The position numbers and the translations under genes are program-made. A stretch of 64,000 nt of DNA from Maritalea porphyrae (GTDB lineage: Bacteria; Pseudomonadota; Alphaproteobacteria; Rhizobiales; Devosiaceae), in the NCBI RefSeq assembly GCF_027213965.1, contig NZ_JAPWGX010000004.1, positions 124,001 through 188,000 on the forward strand, read 5' to 3'. This document shows positions 34,856-43,930 of the stretch, one piece after another (the first letter of the stretch is position 1; each line of letters begins with the position of its first letter). The notes beneath the pieces were generated by a model. That model saw nothing but the letters and a program-made list of their open reading frames with translations. It was not told the origin of the DNA and ran no database searches.

Positions 34856-35703
34856 CAGCTTTTGCCCTTCAAAGTTGGGTCCAAAATGTCCCGCAGGGCG
34901 TCTCCGATAAGATTAAAGCCAAGGGCGAGCAGAACGATTGCGCCGCCGGGAACAAACACCAGCCAAGGCGCGGATGTGAAATAGGTTTGGTTTTCAAAAA
35001 TGATGTTGCCCCAACTTGGAATGGGTGGCTGAACGCCAATGCCCAGATAGCTTAGAGTGGCTTCAAGCAGCACGGTTGTTGCTATCCCCAATGTGGACCA
35101 CACCAACAATGTGGGCACCATATGGGGCAGTATGTGATGGAACAAAATTCGGGGTGAACTGGCGCCGATTGAGCGTTCTGCGACAATGAAATCGCGCTCG
35201 GAAAGCGAAACGGTTTGGGCAAAAATCACCCGAGCCACTTGCACCCAATTCACCATCGCAATGACCAGCGCAACGATCCACAGGCTTGGTTTGAAAATGG
35301 CCGCTAAAACAATGGCCAACAAAAGCGCGGGAAACGCCATCATCAGGTCTGTAAACCGCATAAGAATGGTCCCGATCCACCCTCTGAAAAAACCAGCAAC
35401 GATGCCAACGAAAGCCCCCAGTGATACCGCAACGCCATTGGCGACAATGCCGATAATTAAAGAGGTCTGTGCGCCATAGACCAGGCGCGAAAACAGGTCT
35501 CGTCCCAGCAAATCAGTGCCAAGCCAAAATTGCGCGTTTGGCGGCAAAGGTGCGCCTTCAATGGTCAATCCGTCGAACATTTGCGCTTCTGGCGCGAAGG
35601 GGGTGAGCCAAGGTGCAAAAAGGGCAAATATCGCCGTGATAGATACAATCAGGAACCCAAAAAGCGCGAGTGGGCGGGCCAAAAGTTGCTTGAGAACAGA
35701 CAT
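34855..35703 (-). CDS. Dipeptide-type ABC transporter permease (DppC-type)
   Basis: A 282-residue permease: first helix at about 12-30, then WLGTDLLGRDLFSRLVYG, a strong DppC hallmark, and the EAA loop FIVAERSIGASSPRILFHHI. It begins right after the amiR stop, which ties the regulators and the transporter into one transcript. Confidence 0.95.
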   Translation of the reverse strand: MSVLKQLLARPLALFGFLIVSITAIFALFAPWLTPFAPEAQMFDGLTIEGAPLPPNAQFWLGTDLLGRDLFSRLVYGAQTSLIIGIVANGVAVSLGAFVGIVAGFFRGWIGTILMRFTDLMMAFPALLLAIVLAAIFKPSLWIVALVIAMVNWVQVARVIFAQTVSLSERDFIVAERSIGASSPRILFHHILPHMVPTLLVWSTLGIATTVLLEATLSYLGIGVQPPIPSWGNIIFENQTYFTSAPWLVFVPGGAIVLLALGFNLIGDALRDILDPTLKGKS

Positions 35704-36303
35704 TTAGTTTTTTACTCGTGTTTGTCCGCGCGGATTGGACGGTCTAAAAAAATCAGATTCACACAAATCCTCCACCGACTGGCGCCGTTGCATCGCCTCG
35801 GATCGGATGAAAGCATAGGCGGCGTCTTCATCAAGGCTGTGCGATTGCATAACCGATAGAATTGCGCGGACCACTTTCGGTCGAAGACGGGCTTTGGTTT
35901 TCAACTTAGCTATTTCGTGAGCCAGCATTTGCTGTTGGGTGAAATTGGAAACTGCAATAACCAGGGTGGAAAATACGCCACCGGAGCCAATTGGTTTAAG
36001 CAAATGAGCCGACACCCCTTGGCGTAATGCCCATTCCAGACGCCCCGGAGCTTCAGAGCCAAGCAGGGCAACCATAGGCACGGGTGCATGACCTTCCGGC
36101 CAAGGGAAAAGTCCATCAAAGCCGTTATCGCCATCGAAAAAGACTACATCAGCGTCTGATAGTTGGACGAGTTTGGGCCAAACTTGTTCGCAATCCATGC
36201 CTAGACGTGAGAGTTGCCGCACAAGCCGGTCAACATTCTCACTCTGCCGGTGTACTATGAGCGCGCGCCAACCTCTAAAATTGGGGGTGATGATGGTGTT
36301 CAT
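35704..36303 (-). CDS. amiR: ANTAR-domain antitermination regulator (AmiR-like)
   Basis: A 199-residue protein with a receiver-like N-terminal domain (about 12-115), lacking an obvious phosphoacceptor pair, then a coiled-coil region and a C-terminal ANTAR three-helix domain (about 135-190: ETIAKLKTKARLRPKVVRAI-type start, then DEDAAYAFIRSEAMQRRQSV). AmiR binds nascent RNA and prevents termination; AmiC holds it inactive until an amide binds. It overlaps amiC by four bases, as in Pseudomonas amiCR. A terminator in the operon leader is its probable target. Confidence 0.9.
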   Translation of the reverse strand: MNTIITPNFRGWRALIVHRQSENVDRLVRQLSRLGMDCEQVWPKLVQLSDADVVFFDGDNGFDGLFPWPEGHAPVPMVALLGSEAPGRLEWALRQGVSAHLLKPIGSGGVFSTLVIAVSNFTQQQMLAHEIAKLKTKARLRPKVVRAILSVMQSHSLDEDAAYAFIRSEAMQRRQSVEDLCESDFFRPSNPRGQTRVKN

Positions 36304-37481
36304 TTTACCACCTTTAGATGCTGCACTTTAGATGCACCGTTTGCAGAAATTGCCCTGGCAAAATCAAGGGCATCAAAATCAACAAAATACGGATCGGCGG
36401 CAACAAGTTCGTCAGCTGCAGCGACAATTTCAAAGCCGTTTTCACCATCAAAACGGCCGACCCCCGGCCGCAATGCAGCGTGGTTGGTCAGGTTGTCAAT
36501 CTTGAGGGGTCCTAATGGGGTTTGGAAGTGTCGCGCCAGCAAATTTGGGCGTACATCTGCGATTTTGTCGGAGCCCGTGTCCCGTATTGCGGCTGCCAGC
36601 ATTTTGATGGCCGTGTAATTTGACACCAAATAATTTGAACAGCGACGGTTTTGACCATATCGTGCGCGAACGGCGCCGATCATTTCTTTGTTTTCCGCGT
36701 TTGATTGGTTCTCAAAATAAACAGCAGTCGTTAGATGCCCAGTGAGCGCTTGCACCCCAATGCTGTCGATTTCACATTCTGCAATATTGCAGCTCACAAT
36801 TGGCGTGTTTTCAGGCAAAAATGCCGATTTCCTTTGGCCCAATTTGTGGTAGGCGTCAAAGAACGCATAACTAGAATTGCCAATGAGGTTATTCAGAACG
36901 AAATCTGGGCGCTTCGCTTCAATTTCTTCGATCAGGTGTTCAATATCTTCGGACCCCAACGGAATGAATCGATCACCGATCACCGAGCCATTACAGGCCG
37001 TTATCAATTCACGCGCTACCCGGCTGGTTTCCCATCCCCAAATATAGTTTGAGCCCGCAATATAGGCGTTCGCTCCGAACCTTGGGATCACATGTTCAAA
37101 CAATGGCACCATATGCAGGCTTGGGGTGGAACCGATATAGATTACGTTCTCGCAGCTTTCAAAGCCTTCATAAGGGCAGCAGTACCAGAGCAGTGCATCG
37201 TGCTTTTCAACTACCGGTATGACCTCTTTGCGTGATGACGACGTGACAGTGCCGATTACTTGGCGGCAGCCCAATTCGCCCATCATTTCTTCAGCGAATT
37301 TGTGAAACAGAGAGAGGCTATCCCCTGGATCTCGGATGACTGGTTTAAGCTGAAAGTCAAAGCTTGGGTCCGCGTTCACTTCTTCTAACGCCATTAAGGC
37401 ACCGTCTAACGCATCTATTCCGATGCGCTTGTCAGTACCTGAAACTGAAAACAAAAGCCCTATTGGAATATTGACTGTCAT
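36300..37481 (-). CDS. amiC: Amide-sensing protein (AmiC-like, type I periplasmic-binding fold)
   Basis: A 393-residue cytoplasmic sensor, close to AmiC length, without a signal peptide: MTVNIPIGLLFSVSGTDKRI. Landmarks include GALMALEEVNADPSFDFQL, GTVTSSSRKEVIPVVE, LLWYCCPYEGFESCENVIY and GSNYIWGWETSRVAREL, all AmiC/FmdD-like. It would bind the inducing amide and release AmiR. It is the first gene after the leader terminator, so the regulators are themselves under antitermination control. Confidence 0.92.
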   Translation of the reverse strand: MTVNIPIGLLFSVSGTDKRIGIDALDGALMALEEVNADPSFDFQLKPVIRDPGDSLSLFHKFAEEMMGELGCRQVIGTVTSSSRKEVIPVVEKHDALLWYCCPYEGFESCENVIYIGSTPSLHMVPLFEHVIPRFGANAYIAGSNYIWGWETSRVARELITACNGSVIGDRFIPLGSEDIEHLIEEIEAKRPDFVLNNLIGNSSYAFFDAYHKLGQRKSAFLPENTPIVSCNIAECEIDSIGVQALTGHLTTAVYFENQSNAENKEMIGAVRARYGQNRRCSNYLVSNYTAIKMLAAAIRDTGSDKIADVRPNLLARHFQTPLGPLKIDNLTNHAALRPGVGRFDGENGFEIVAAADELVAADPYFVDFDALDFARAISANGASKVQHLKVVK

Positions 37482-37496
37482 CCATGCCCCCAAACG

Positions 37497-37545
37497 AAAA
37501 AACCCCACAATCAAACGCAGCGATTTGCTGAGCTTGATGATGGGG
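37497..37545 (-). terminator. Leader intrinsic terminator upstream of amiC
   Basis: On the minus strand CCCCATCATCAAGC...GTTTGATTGTGGGG folds into a hairpin (5 bp base, then mostly paired with wobbles, then CAGC/GCTG around an AAATC loop; 37503-37545) followed by TTTTTT (37497-37502). It ends about 15 bp before the amiC ATG, so it would stop transcription before the operon unless prevented. Confidence 0.8.
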
Positions 37546-37603
37546 CGACGTTGCCTAATTATGATGTTGGTTAGACGTTAATCTAGCAATTGAATTGTGT
37601 CAA
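37544..37603 (-). promoter_or_regulatory. amiC promoter and candidate ANTAR RNA target
   Basis: Reading the minus strand, TTGACA (37598-37603) is a good -35. Downstream the hexamer AACGTC occurs twice (37574-37579 and 37547-37552). The second is the loop of a GGC/GCC hairpin whose 3' arm runs into the 5' arm of the terminator. ANTAR target RNAs are paired hairpins with A at loop position 1 and G at 4, which AACGTC satisfies. The first hairpin stem is weak. The rest of the intergenic region up to 37846 shows nothing further. Confidence 0.5.
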
Positions 37604-37846
37604 TGGGTTGGACCAAAACGGATTGGTTCAATTATTGTTCTTAAATTTCAATGTGTTGGTGTTTTTTTCGAATGCATGATCTCTGTATTTGAATCTGCCC
37701 CATGCGGTAGCTTCATTCAATCCAAAGCCTCATTTTCGCTTTGTTTTGACGCGTTCGACCATTACGTGCGCGTTCAGGAAGTGCCTTTGTGTCAATGCCG
37801 TAAACCTAGAACATTTGAGTGCCGTCATACATAAAAGCGGCTGTTG

Positions 37847-39283
37847 CTAGATGTGCTGTCGTAGTTCCGCTATTTGCTCAAAATGGGTGCGTCTTTCAAA
37901 TTCAGTCAGGCTTGTGAGTACATACTCCAAGTGCGAGCGCATAACTTGTGTCGCAAGCGTTGGGTTTTTCGTCGAAATGGCGTTTGCGATTTCAACGTGT
38001 TGTAAGTGTATCCGCATGTTGTCGCCCTGCCTTACCCTATGTTTGCTGAGCCAATGTTGGGTGACTTTGGTCAGTATTGGGGCAAAACCCTCATAAAGCG
38101 CGGAAAGACAAGACCTTTCTGCAGAATGCGCCAGCAGCTTATGAAAAGCGCTGTCGAGTCTTGCGAACTCTTTGTAATCGGTATTGCAGACCTCTCCCAT
38201 TTTGTTCACGATCTCTTCGATTTTAGAAAGCTGTTGAGGGGTGGCATTTCTTGCCGCTGATGCAACGATTTCACATTCGATCGAAATTCGGAAATCGAAC
38301 ACGCTTTCAATTGCATAGGGTTGGGCGAGGATGCTTTCGACCAGTGAATCAAATGGCAGTTTGGGCGTAAAAGAGACCAGCCTGATTTGGCCCTGAGCGT
38401 CAGCCGCAAGCACATCCAGAGCCTTCAATTCCACAATTGCATGCTGCAAGGAATCCTCAGATATTTTGAGCTGTTCTGCAAGCGACCGCGATGGATGAAG
38501 CGCTTCGCCAATTGCAACATCGCCGTTAGAAATATACTCGCGTAATGCCAAAACCGATTCCGCACTCGCATTGGCGATTTCAACAGAGCCAGTTGTGGGC
38601 AAGGCAACCGAATGATCGAAATTATGCAGGCGATGATCATCAAAAAAATGCAAGTTTATATTTGTGTTTTGTGACCCGTTGACGCTCAGCCTGCTGAGTT
38701 GGTCGACCCAGACCTCCTTGTTGTTGGCACCAAGGTTCTCTAGCAAACTAACCAACAATGGTTCCGCGGAAACCAAGCAGGCAGCCATCGCCTGCATGCA
38801 GCAGAAGTTGTAGCTCGCTTCGGACAATCTGATGGAGAGTTCCTTCAATGCTGCAAACCGCTTTTTGACCTTGTTGCTTTTGATTGTGTCAATGGCGAGT
38901 TGTACTGCCTCTTCAATTCGCTGATTGTCCAACTCTGTTGGCCTGGAGACGATAAACCGGCGAAGATCGTACAAGAGGAACCACCACAACCGTAAAAGCT
39001 CAAGCGGGTTTTCGGTGCCGGCATCGCTCAATTTTGCCACCAAATCATCAGCAATGGAAACCGATACCTGATGGGTGGATTTGGTCTTCTTGATGAGTTT
39101 TTTTGCACGCAACCGTGAAAGAGCTGTCCGCACCGCCGCACGTGAAACGTTAAACTCTTCTGCGAGTTTCCTTTCAGATGGCATCAGGTCGTCAGGTCGA
39201 AACACACCAGCAAGAATTAGGAATTCCAACCGATCTTCAACAATTTCGCCGATACTGGGAAACGACAGAGAAGGAAATGTCAT
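37847..39283 (-). CDS. Double-length GntR-family (FCD) regulator
   Basis: A 478-residue protein that appears to be two GntR/FCD regulators in tandem. Residues 8-75 form a canonical GntR winged HTH (LMPSERKLAEEFNVSRAAVR). Residues about 90-225 are helical and FCD-like in size but lack the metal-binding histidines. Residues about 235-305 hold a second, degenerate HTH (HPSRSLAEQLKISEDSLQ). Residues 310-460 form a complete FCD domain with RLDSAFHKLLAHS, HLQHVEIANAI and VMRSHLEYV. The usual length is 220-260. It lies upstream of the TRAP genes on the same strand and probably senses a carboxylic acid. Confidence 0.85.
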   Translation of the reverse strand: MTFPSLSFPSIGEIVEDRLEFLILAGVFRPDDLMPSERKLAEEFNVSRAAVRTALSRLRAKKLIKKTKSTHQVSVSIADDLVAKLSDAGTENPLELLRLWWFLLYDLRRFIVSRPTELDNQRIEEAVQLAIDTIKSNKVKKRFAALKELSIRLSEASYNFCCMQAMAACLVSAEPLLVSLLENLGANNKEVWVDQLSRLSVNGSQNTNINLHFFDDHRLHNFDHSVALPTTGSVEIANASAESVLALREYISNGDVAIGEALHPSRSLAEQLKISEDSLQHAIVELKALDVLAADAQGQIRLVSFTPKLPFDSLVESILAQPYAIESVFDFRISIECEIVASAARNATPQQLSKIEEIVNKMGEVCNTDYKEFARLDSAFHKLLAHSAERSCLSALYEGFAPILTKVTQHWLSKHRVRQGDNMRIHLQHVEIANAISTKNPTLATQVMRSHLEYVLTSLTEFERRTHFEQIAELRQHI

Positions 39284-39368
39284 GAGAAACCACCTCGGTC
39301 ACATTGTTTTTTCGCGCTGACGCGTGATCGGATTGACATAGCTAGAACTGGCAAATGATTCAATTCAG

Positions 39369-40829
39369 TTACCCTAGCATGACCCTTGGCAACCACAAGG
39401 CAATTTCTGGAAAGAGCATGACCATGATTAGACCCAAAAGTTGTAACAGGACGAATGGAATTATGCCTTTGTAAATGTGTTGGATTTTCACCTGTGGCGG
39501 GGCGACCGCTTTTAGATAAAATAGGGCAAATCCAAATGGTGGTGTTAGAAAACTTGTTTGCAGATTTATCGCCATCAAAATTGCAAACCAATAAACCACA
39601 TCTACTTTGGCCAGATGATCGCCGAAGTCTAAACCAGCGATAATGGGCGCGAAAACGGGTAGTACAATCAGGGTGATTTCGATCCAGTCAAAGAAAAACC
39701 CCAAGACAAATACAAGTCCCATCAAAGCGAACAACACGCCCCAAGAATCTAATCCCAAGCTATCAAACAGGTGTACGACGACTTCTTCACCGCCGATTTG
39801 ACGGAAAACGAAGGCAAACAGGGTAGCGCCAATGAAAATTCCAAAAATCATGGCGTTGGTTAGCGCGGAACGCATGACCACATCATAAAGGGTAAAGCCA
39901 AATTGCTTTATGCGTTGCCCTAGTGTTGTTTCTGTCTTGTTGGCATCGGGGTTTTCTTTTTCAAATTCAATGGGCTTTATGCCAAGTGCAGGCAGGATAA
40001 CGATGTTGACGACAGACAATAAAACGGCACCGAATGCGCCTACGCTTGCCGCTTCTGTTGGGGTGGCTAAGCCTCCTAGAATTGATCCAAGGACAATAAA
40101 AATCAGCACAACCGGTGGCACAAAAGAGCGGAAAACCATGGCTATCAATGCGGTTTTGGTTTTTGGGCCGACTTTTGCATCTAGTTTCGGCGCAAGCTCG
40201 GGTTTCAGCCAGCAGGCAATGATAATGTAGATGACATAAAAGCTAGCCAGCATCAGACCAGGAAAAAGCGCTGCAACAAATAAGTTTCCAACGGACTTTG
40301 AGAGCAGATCTGCCATGATGACGAGCATGATCGAGGGGGGAATAAGAATGCCTAAGGTTCCCGACGCGGCGACTGCTCCGGACGAGAGGGAGGGCGAATA
40401 GCCCTTTTCCATCATAACGGGCAGTGCGAGCAGCGACATCATAATGACTGAGGCGCCGATTATGCCGGTTGTTGCCGCAAGGATGGTCCCCATAATGACC
40501 ACTGAGAGCGCTAGCCCACCTGGAACGCGCCGTAACAAAACTTGCAAACAGTTCAAAAGGTCCTTTGCAACACCAGACTTTTCCAACATCGTACCCATAA
40601 AAATAAACATGGGAATTGCAGTCAGTATCAGGTTTTCAGAGATCGCCCCGTGAATGCGCACGGGAATTGCATTGAATTGCTGCCAATCGAACAGCCAAGG
40701 ATCGATTTGAATGGCGATCAGTGCGAACGCTAAGCCCACACCGGCAAGAATAAAGGCAACAGGAAAACCAGAGAACAGAAGCAGCGCCAGTGCTGCAAAC
40801 ATCAAAAGCGGTAAAATATCGACGATCAT
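39369..40829 (-). CDS. TRAP transporter large permease subunit (DctM)
   Basis: A 486-residue membrane protein with many helices. It carries typical DctM segments: MFIFMGTMLEKSGVAKDLL, GTLGILIPPSIMLVIMADL, SVGNLFVAALFPG, and ATPTEAASVGAFGA. The length and a hydrophilic loop near 290-310 match the larger DctM subgroup that accompanies TakP-like binding proteins. It uses an ion gradient to import an organic acid delivered by the DctP protein. One-base overlap with the dctQ stop. Confidence 0.95.
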   Translation of the reverse strand: MIVDILPLLMFAALALLLFSGFPVAFILAGVGLAFALIAIQIDPWLFDWQQFNAIPVRIHGAISENLILTAIPMFIFMGTMLEKSGVAKDLLNCLQVLLRRVPGGLALSVVIMGTILAATTGIIGASVIMMSLLALPVMMEKGYSPSLSSGAVAASGTLGILIPPSIMLVIMADLLSKSVGNLFVAALFPGLMLASFYVIYIIIACWLKPELAPKLDAKVGPKTKTALIAMVFRSFVPPVVLIFIVLGSILGGLATPTEAASVGAFGAVLLSVVNIVILPALGIKPIEFEKENPDANKTETTLGQRIKQFGFTLYDVVMRSALTNAMIFGIFIGATLFAFVFRQIGGEEVVVHLFDSLGLDSWGVLFALMGLVFVLGFFFDWIEITLIVLPVFAPIIAGLDFGDHLAKVDVVYWFAILMAINLQTSFLTPPFGFALFYLKAVAPPQVKIQHIYKGIIPFVLLQLLGLIMVMLFPEIALWLPRVMLG

Positions 40830-41389
40830 TATTCGTGTCCCCCGCCAATAACGGCTTGCTCTTCGGCTTCATTGAGATTGCCCAACAATCCGTCGATACA
40901 TTTGAGAAGTTGCGAAAGACCAGCGAAGAAGAGGGAACAAAACATAACTAATAACATGCCTTTAAGGAGCCACACATTGCTAAGGCCAACTGTTGATGAT
41001 GAGATTTCATTTGTGGCAAAAGAACGCACCACATAAGGCAAGCTGTAGATGAAACCAAAAACTGAAAACGGCATCAGCAAAAACAGTAAGCCAGCCATTT
41101 CAACAAAATATTTGACGCGTGTTGGCAGCGTGTCACGCACCAAATCAATGCGCACGTGCGCCTGCTTGACCAATGCAAATCCTAGAAAAGTGGCGAACAA
41201 AACGGTGTGGGCCCAAAACTCAGATTCTTGCAGCATGGTGGAGTTCAATCCGGCGAATTTCGGTATTCCGAAATATCTAGTCAACACGTCATAGACAGTT
41301 ATTAGGACGAGCGCCGTCATTGCCAGCGCACCAAAGTGAGCCACAAGCCAAAGCAGCCTGTCGATCGTTCTCGTAATTGTTTTCAGCAT
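40829..41389 (-). CDS. TRAP transporter small permease subunit (DctQ)
   Basis: A 186-residue four-helix membrane protein starting MLKTITRTIDRLL at 41389. Family landmarks are VLITVYDVLTRYFG, ESEFWAHTVLFATFLGFAL and AHVRIDLVRDTL. It forms the membrane complex with DctM and docks the binding protein. A hairpin separates it from dctP. Confidence 0.93.
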   Translation of the reverse strand: MLKTITRTIDRLLWLVAHFGALAMTALVLITVYDVLTRYFGIPKFAGLNSTMLQESEFWAHTVLFATFLGFALVKQAHVRIDLVRDTLPTRVKYFVEMAGLLFLLMPFSVFGFIYSLPYVVRSFATNEISSSTVGLSNVWLLKGMLLVMFCSLFFAGLSQLLKCIDGLLGNLNEAEEQAVIGGGHE

Positions 41390-41404
41390 GAAACTCTCTG
41401 GGAC

Positions 41405-41436
41405 AAAAATGGGCCGACCGCTTGTGCAGTCGGCCC
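41405..41436 (-). terminator. Hairpin/attenuator between dctP and dctQ
   Basis: Arms GGGCCGAC and GTCGGCCC (41411-41436) form an 8-bp stem, followed on the minus strand by A then TTTTT (41405-41409). It is a good intrinsic terminator that would let most transcripts end after dctP. Confidence 0.8.
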
Positions 41437-41451
41437 AAAGTTTGGAGGGAA

Positions 41452-42489
41452 CTATTTCAAGTAGGCGTTTGATTTCCAAACGTTGTATTCTGAACGGAAC
41501 TCCTGAAGCGCTGACCAAGCTTCTGCGAAGGTTGCAGATTCTTTTTGCAGCTCTTCTGCCACCACCGCCCAGTTTTCTTCAAACACGGCCAATTGTTCAT
41601 CACTCCACTGGCGAATGTTCACACCGTGATCATTTTGCAGACGGGTCAGTGCAGCACCATTGATGGCCTCACCTTCGGCCAACATGTTGGTAAAGGACGC
41701 GCGGCAGGCAGTGCGAATTGCAAGGCGCTGACCATCACTCATACCGTTCCAGATATCTAGATTGATGATGAAGTCCTGCAATGTTGACTGCTGGTGCCAG
41801 CCTGGGAAGTAGTTGTATTTTGCCAACTGATAAAAACCTGCGTTTTCATCCACGGCGGGCATAGAGTATTCAGTTGCATCAATTGTGCCCCGTTCTAGAG
41901 CGGGATAAATGTCGCCGCCCGGCAACAGTTGAGTATCAACACCGAGTTTTTGCATGACACGCGCGCCAAGGCCGAAGAAACGCATTTTCATGCCTTTCAA
42001 CTCATCCAGGTTATTGATTTCTTTGCGGAACCAGCCGGCTGTTTCAGGGGGGGAAACACCACAGATTTCTGAATGAACGTTGAACTTGCTGTAAAGCTTC
42101 TCATTCAGCATTTCCGATCCACCACCATAGAACATCCATGCGGCATATTCGCTGGCACGAGGTCCAAATGGCACAGCGGAAAACAATGCGAAAGCGATGT
42201 CATTTTTTGTGTGATAGCCGGGATTTGCCCAGCCCGCATCGATGGTGCCCGAACCCACAGCGTCCAGAATCTCAAATGCGGGAACCAATGCGCCCGGTTC
42301 ATAGAATTTCACTTGGACATCGCCACCGGTGATGGCGGTTACCGTTTTTGCAAAATCAACGCCAGAAGTGCCCAGCAACGGTTGTGAGGATGGGAATGAT
42401 GAACCCATCTTCAGCTTCACTGGTTCTGCGATGGCTGTGCCGGTTAGACAAATAGCAGACATTGCTGCTGCAATTACGAGATTTTTCAT
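41452..42489 (-). CDS. TRAP transporter substrate-binding protein (TakP-like DctP)
   Basis: A 345-residue periplasmic protein with signal peptide MKNLVIAAAMSAICLTGTAIA. Segments KEINNLDELKGMKMRFFG, GGDIYPALERGTIDATEY and NYFPGWHQQSTLQDFIIN resemble the TakP subgroup that binds 2-oxo acids as a salt. GGGAGGT precedes the ATG at 42489. Together with DctQM and the divergent glycerate kinase it suggests uptake of a hydroxy- or oxo-acid; the ligand is not determined. Confidence 0.93.
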   Translation of the reverse strand: MKNLVIAAAMSAICLTGTAIAEPVKLKMGSSFPSSQPLLGTSGVDFAKTVTAITGGDVQVKFYEPGALVPAFEILDAVGSGTIDAGWANPGYHTKNDIAFALFSAVPFGPRASEYAAWMFYGGGSEMLNEKLYSKFNVHSEICGVSPPETAGWFRKEINNLDELKGMKMRFFGLGARVMQKLGVDTQLLPGGDIYPALERGTIDATEYSMPAVDENAGFYQLAKYNYFPGWHQQSTLQDFIINLDIWNGMSDGQRLAIRTACRASFTNMLAEGEAINGAALTRLQNDHGVNIRQWSDEQLAVFEENWAVVAEELQKESATFAEAWSALQEFRSEYNVWKSNAYLK

Positions 42490-42560
42490 AGTACCTCCCA
42501 TGTTAACAATGGTTCGTCATTTAGACCAAATAATGCATTGTGTAAATAATTATTTGCTAT

Positions 42561-42583
42561 TTTGGTATTTTAATTATGCCAAA
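42561..42583. promoter_or_regulatory. Inverted repeat, candidate GntR operator
   Basis: TTTGGTAT (42561-42568) and ATGCCAAA (42576-42583) are inverted with one mismatch, in the AT-rich 160-bp gap between divergent dctP and the glycerate kinase gene. It is a candidate operator for the double GntR protein, able to control both directions. Confidence 0.45.
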
Positions 42584-42653
42584 TTTGACATTTTTAGCTT
42601 GAATGGACTGCTTGATTAGGCTACTTGCTGGCAAAAATGCAAAGGTTCCTGAG

Positions 42654-43772
42654 ATGCAACAGACGTTAAAACAGCTTTTCAATGTGGGGGTTCAGGCCGT
42701 TCTGGGTGAACCTTGTGTTTTTGATGCGTTGGTGCAGTCCAAGATTTGCAACCCTGTTTCAATTTTATCGGTTGGAAAGGCTGCTGCATCGATGTTGGAA
42801 GGGGCGATGGCAGCACTTCCAAATTTTGAAAATGCTTTGATGGTTACAAAATATGGGCATGGTTCCAGCCAATTTGCTGATCCCCGTATTGAGGCATTGG
42901 AGGCTGCTCATCCGATCCCGGATGGGGCCAGTCTTCACGCCGGGCAACGAGTGTTTGATTGGGTTTGTTCTCGCCCACAAGAATCTACCCTTCTATTTTT
43001 GTTGTCCGGCGGAGCGTCGTCGCTTGTCGAATTGTTAAAGCCAGAATTTACCGAGAAAGATTTGCAAGCTCTCAATCGCAATGCGTTGGCAAGTGGAGAA
43101 GATATTCTAACGATCAATCAAGACCGCACAGCGATATCAGCAATCAAAGGCGGGCAGCTCTTGCCTCACTTTCCAGGTAGGGAGGTTGAGCTTTTGTATA
43201 TTTCCGACGTCCAAGGTGATGCGCTAGATACCATTGGTTCAGGTATTGGATCTTGCGCGTTGAACCCTCGTTTTGATTTTCACTCGCGAATTGTTGGATC
43301 AAACCAAATTGCGCGCGCTGCTGTTGAGGCTGAAGCGAAACGTCTTGGCCTTCGGGTTATTGAGAACGTTGAGAATCTTTATGCAGATGTGGGTGATTTG
43401 GCGCTGAAGTTAGCCAATCGAATAGAAACAGGTCCATGTGGTCTTTATATCTGGGGCGGCGAAAGCACCGTTCGGCTCCCTTCGAACCCTGGAATTGGGG
43501 GACGAAACCAATGCCTTGCTTTAAGATTTGCGCAGGCCATTGCTGACCAAAGCAATGTACAAGGGCTTTTTGCAGGCACTGATGGGACAGATGGCCCAAC
43601 CAAATATGCGGGCGCGCTTGTCGATTGCGAAACATTCCGCTCGGCACCCGGCGGCGATAGTGCGATCAGGCAAGCAAATTCTGGCGCGTTCCTTGATGCC
43701 GTGGGCTCAACTCTTCATACAGGGCCGACCGGCACCAACGTGATGGACTTGGGGCTTGTCTTAAAATCATAG
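42654..43772 (+). CDS. gckA: Glycerate 2-kinase (MOFRL family)
   Basis: About 372 residues from the ATG at 42654 (an ATG at 42603 is possible). The N-terminal DUF4147 domain has SVGKAAASML near 40 and FLLSGGASSLVE near 118. The C-terminal MOFRL domain has ESTVRLP, GIGGRNQCLALRFA and FAGTDGTDGPTKYAGA. It phosphorylates D-glycerate to 2-phosphoglycerate in the serine cycle or in glycolate and tartrate degradation. Divergent from the TRAP operon, it may act on an intermediate of the imported acid. Confidence 0.93.
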   Translation: MQQTLKQLFNVGVQAVLGEPCVFDALVQSKICNPVSILSVGKAAASMLEGAMAALPNFENALMVTKYGHGSSQFADPRIEALEAAHPIPDGASLHAGQRVFDWVCSRPQESTLLFLLSGGASSLVELLKPEFTEKDLQALNRNALASGEDILTINQDRTAISAIKGGQLLPHFPGREVELLYISDVQGDALDTIGSGIGSCALNPRFDFHSRIVGSNQIARAAVEAEAKRLGLRVIENVENLYADVGDLALKLANRIETGPCGLYIWGGESTVRLPSNPGIGGRNQCLALRFAQAIADQSNVQGLFAGTDGTDGPTKYAGALVDCETFRSAPGGDSAIRQANSGAFLDAVGSTLHTGPTGTNVMDLGLVLKS

Positions 43773-43930
43773 AGCAAATGACTGCGCAAAGAGACCATTT
43801 TGATCTGGAAATTGCGCCTTCCCGCAGATTTGACAATAAGACGTTTGGAAATGCAGGGGACAATTTGTTCTTAAAGTGGAAACGTGAATTCAGATTGTCT
43901 TCACAATGCCTTTCGATATAAAAAGCAAGA

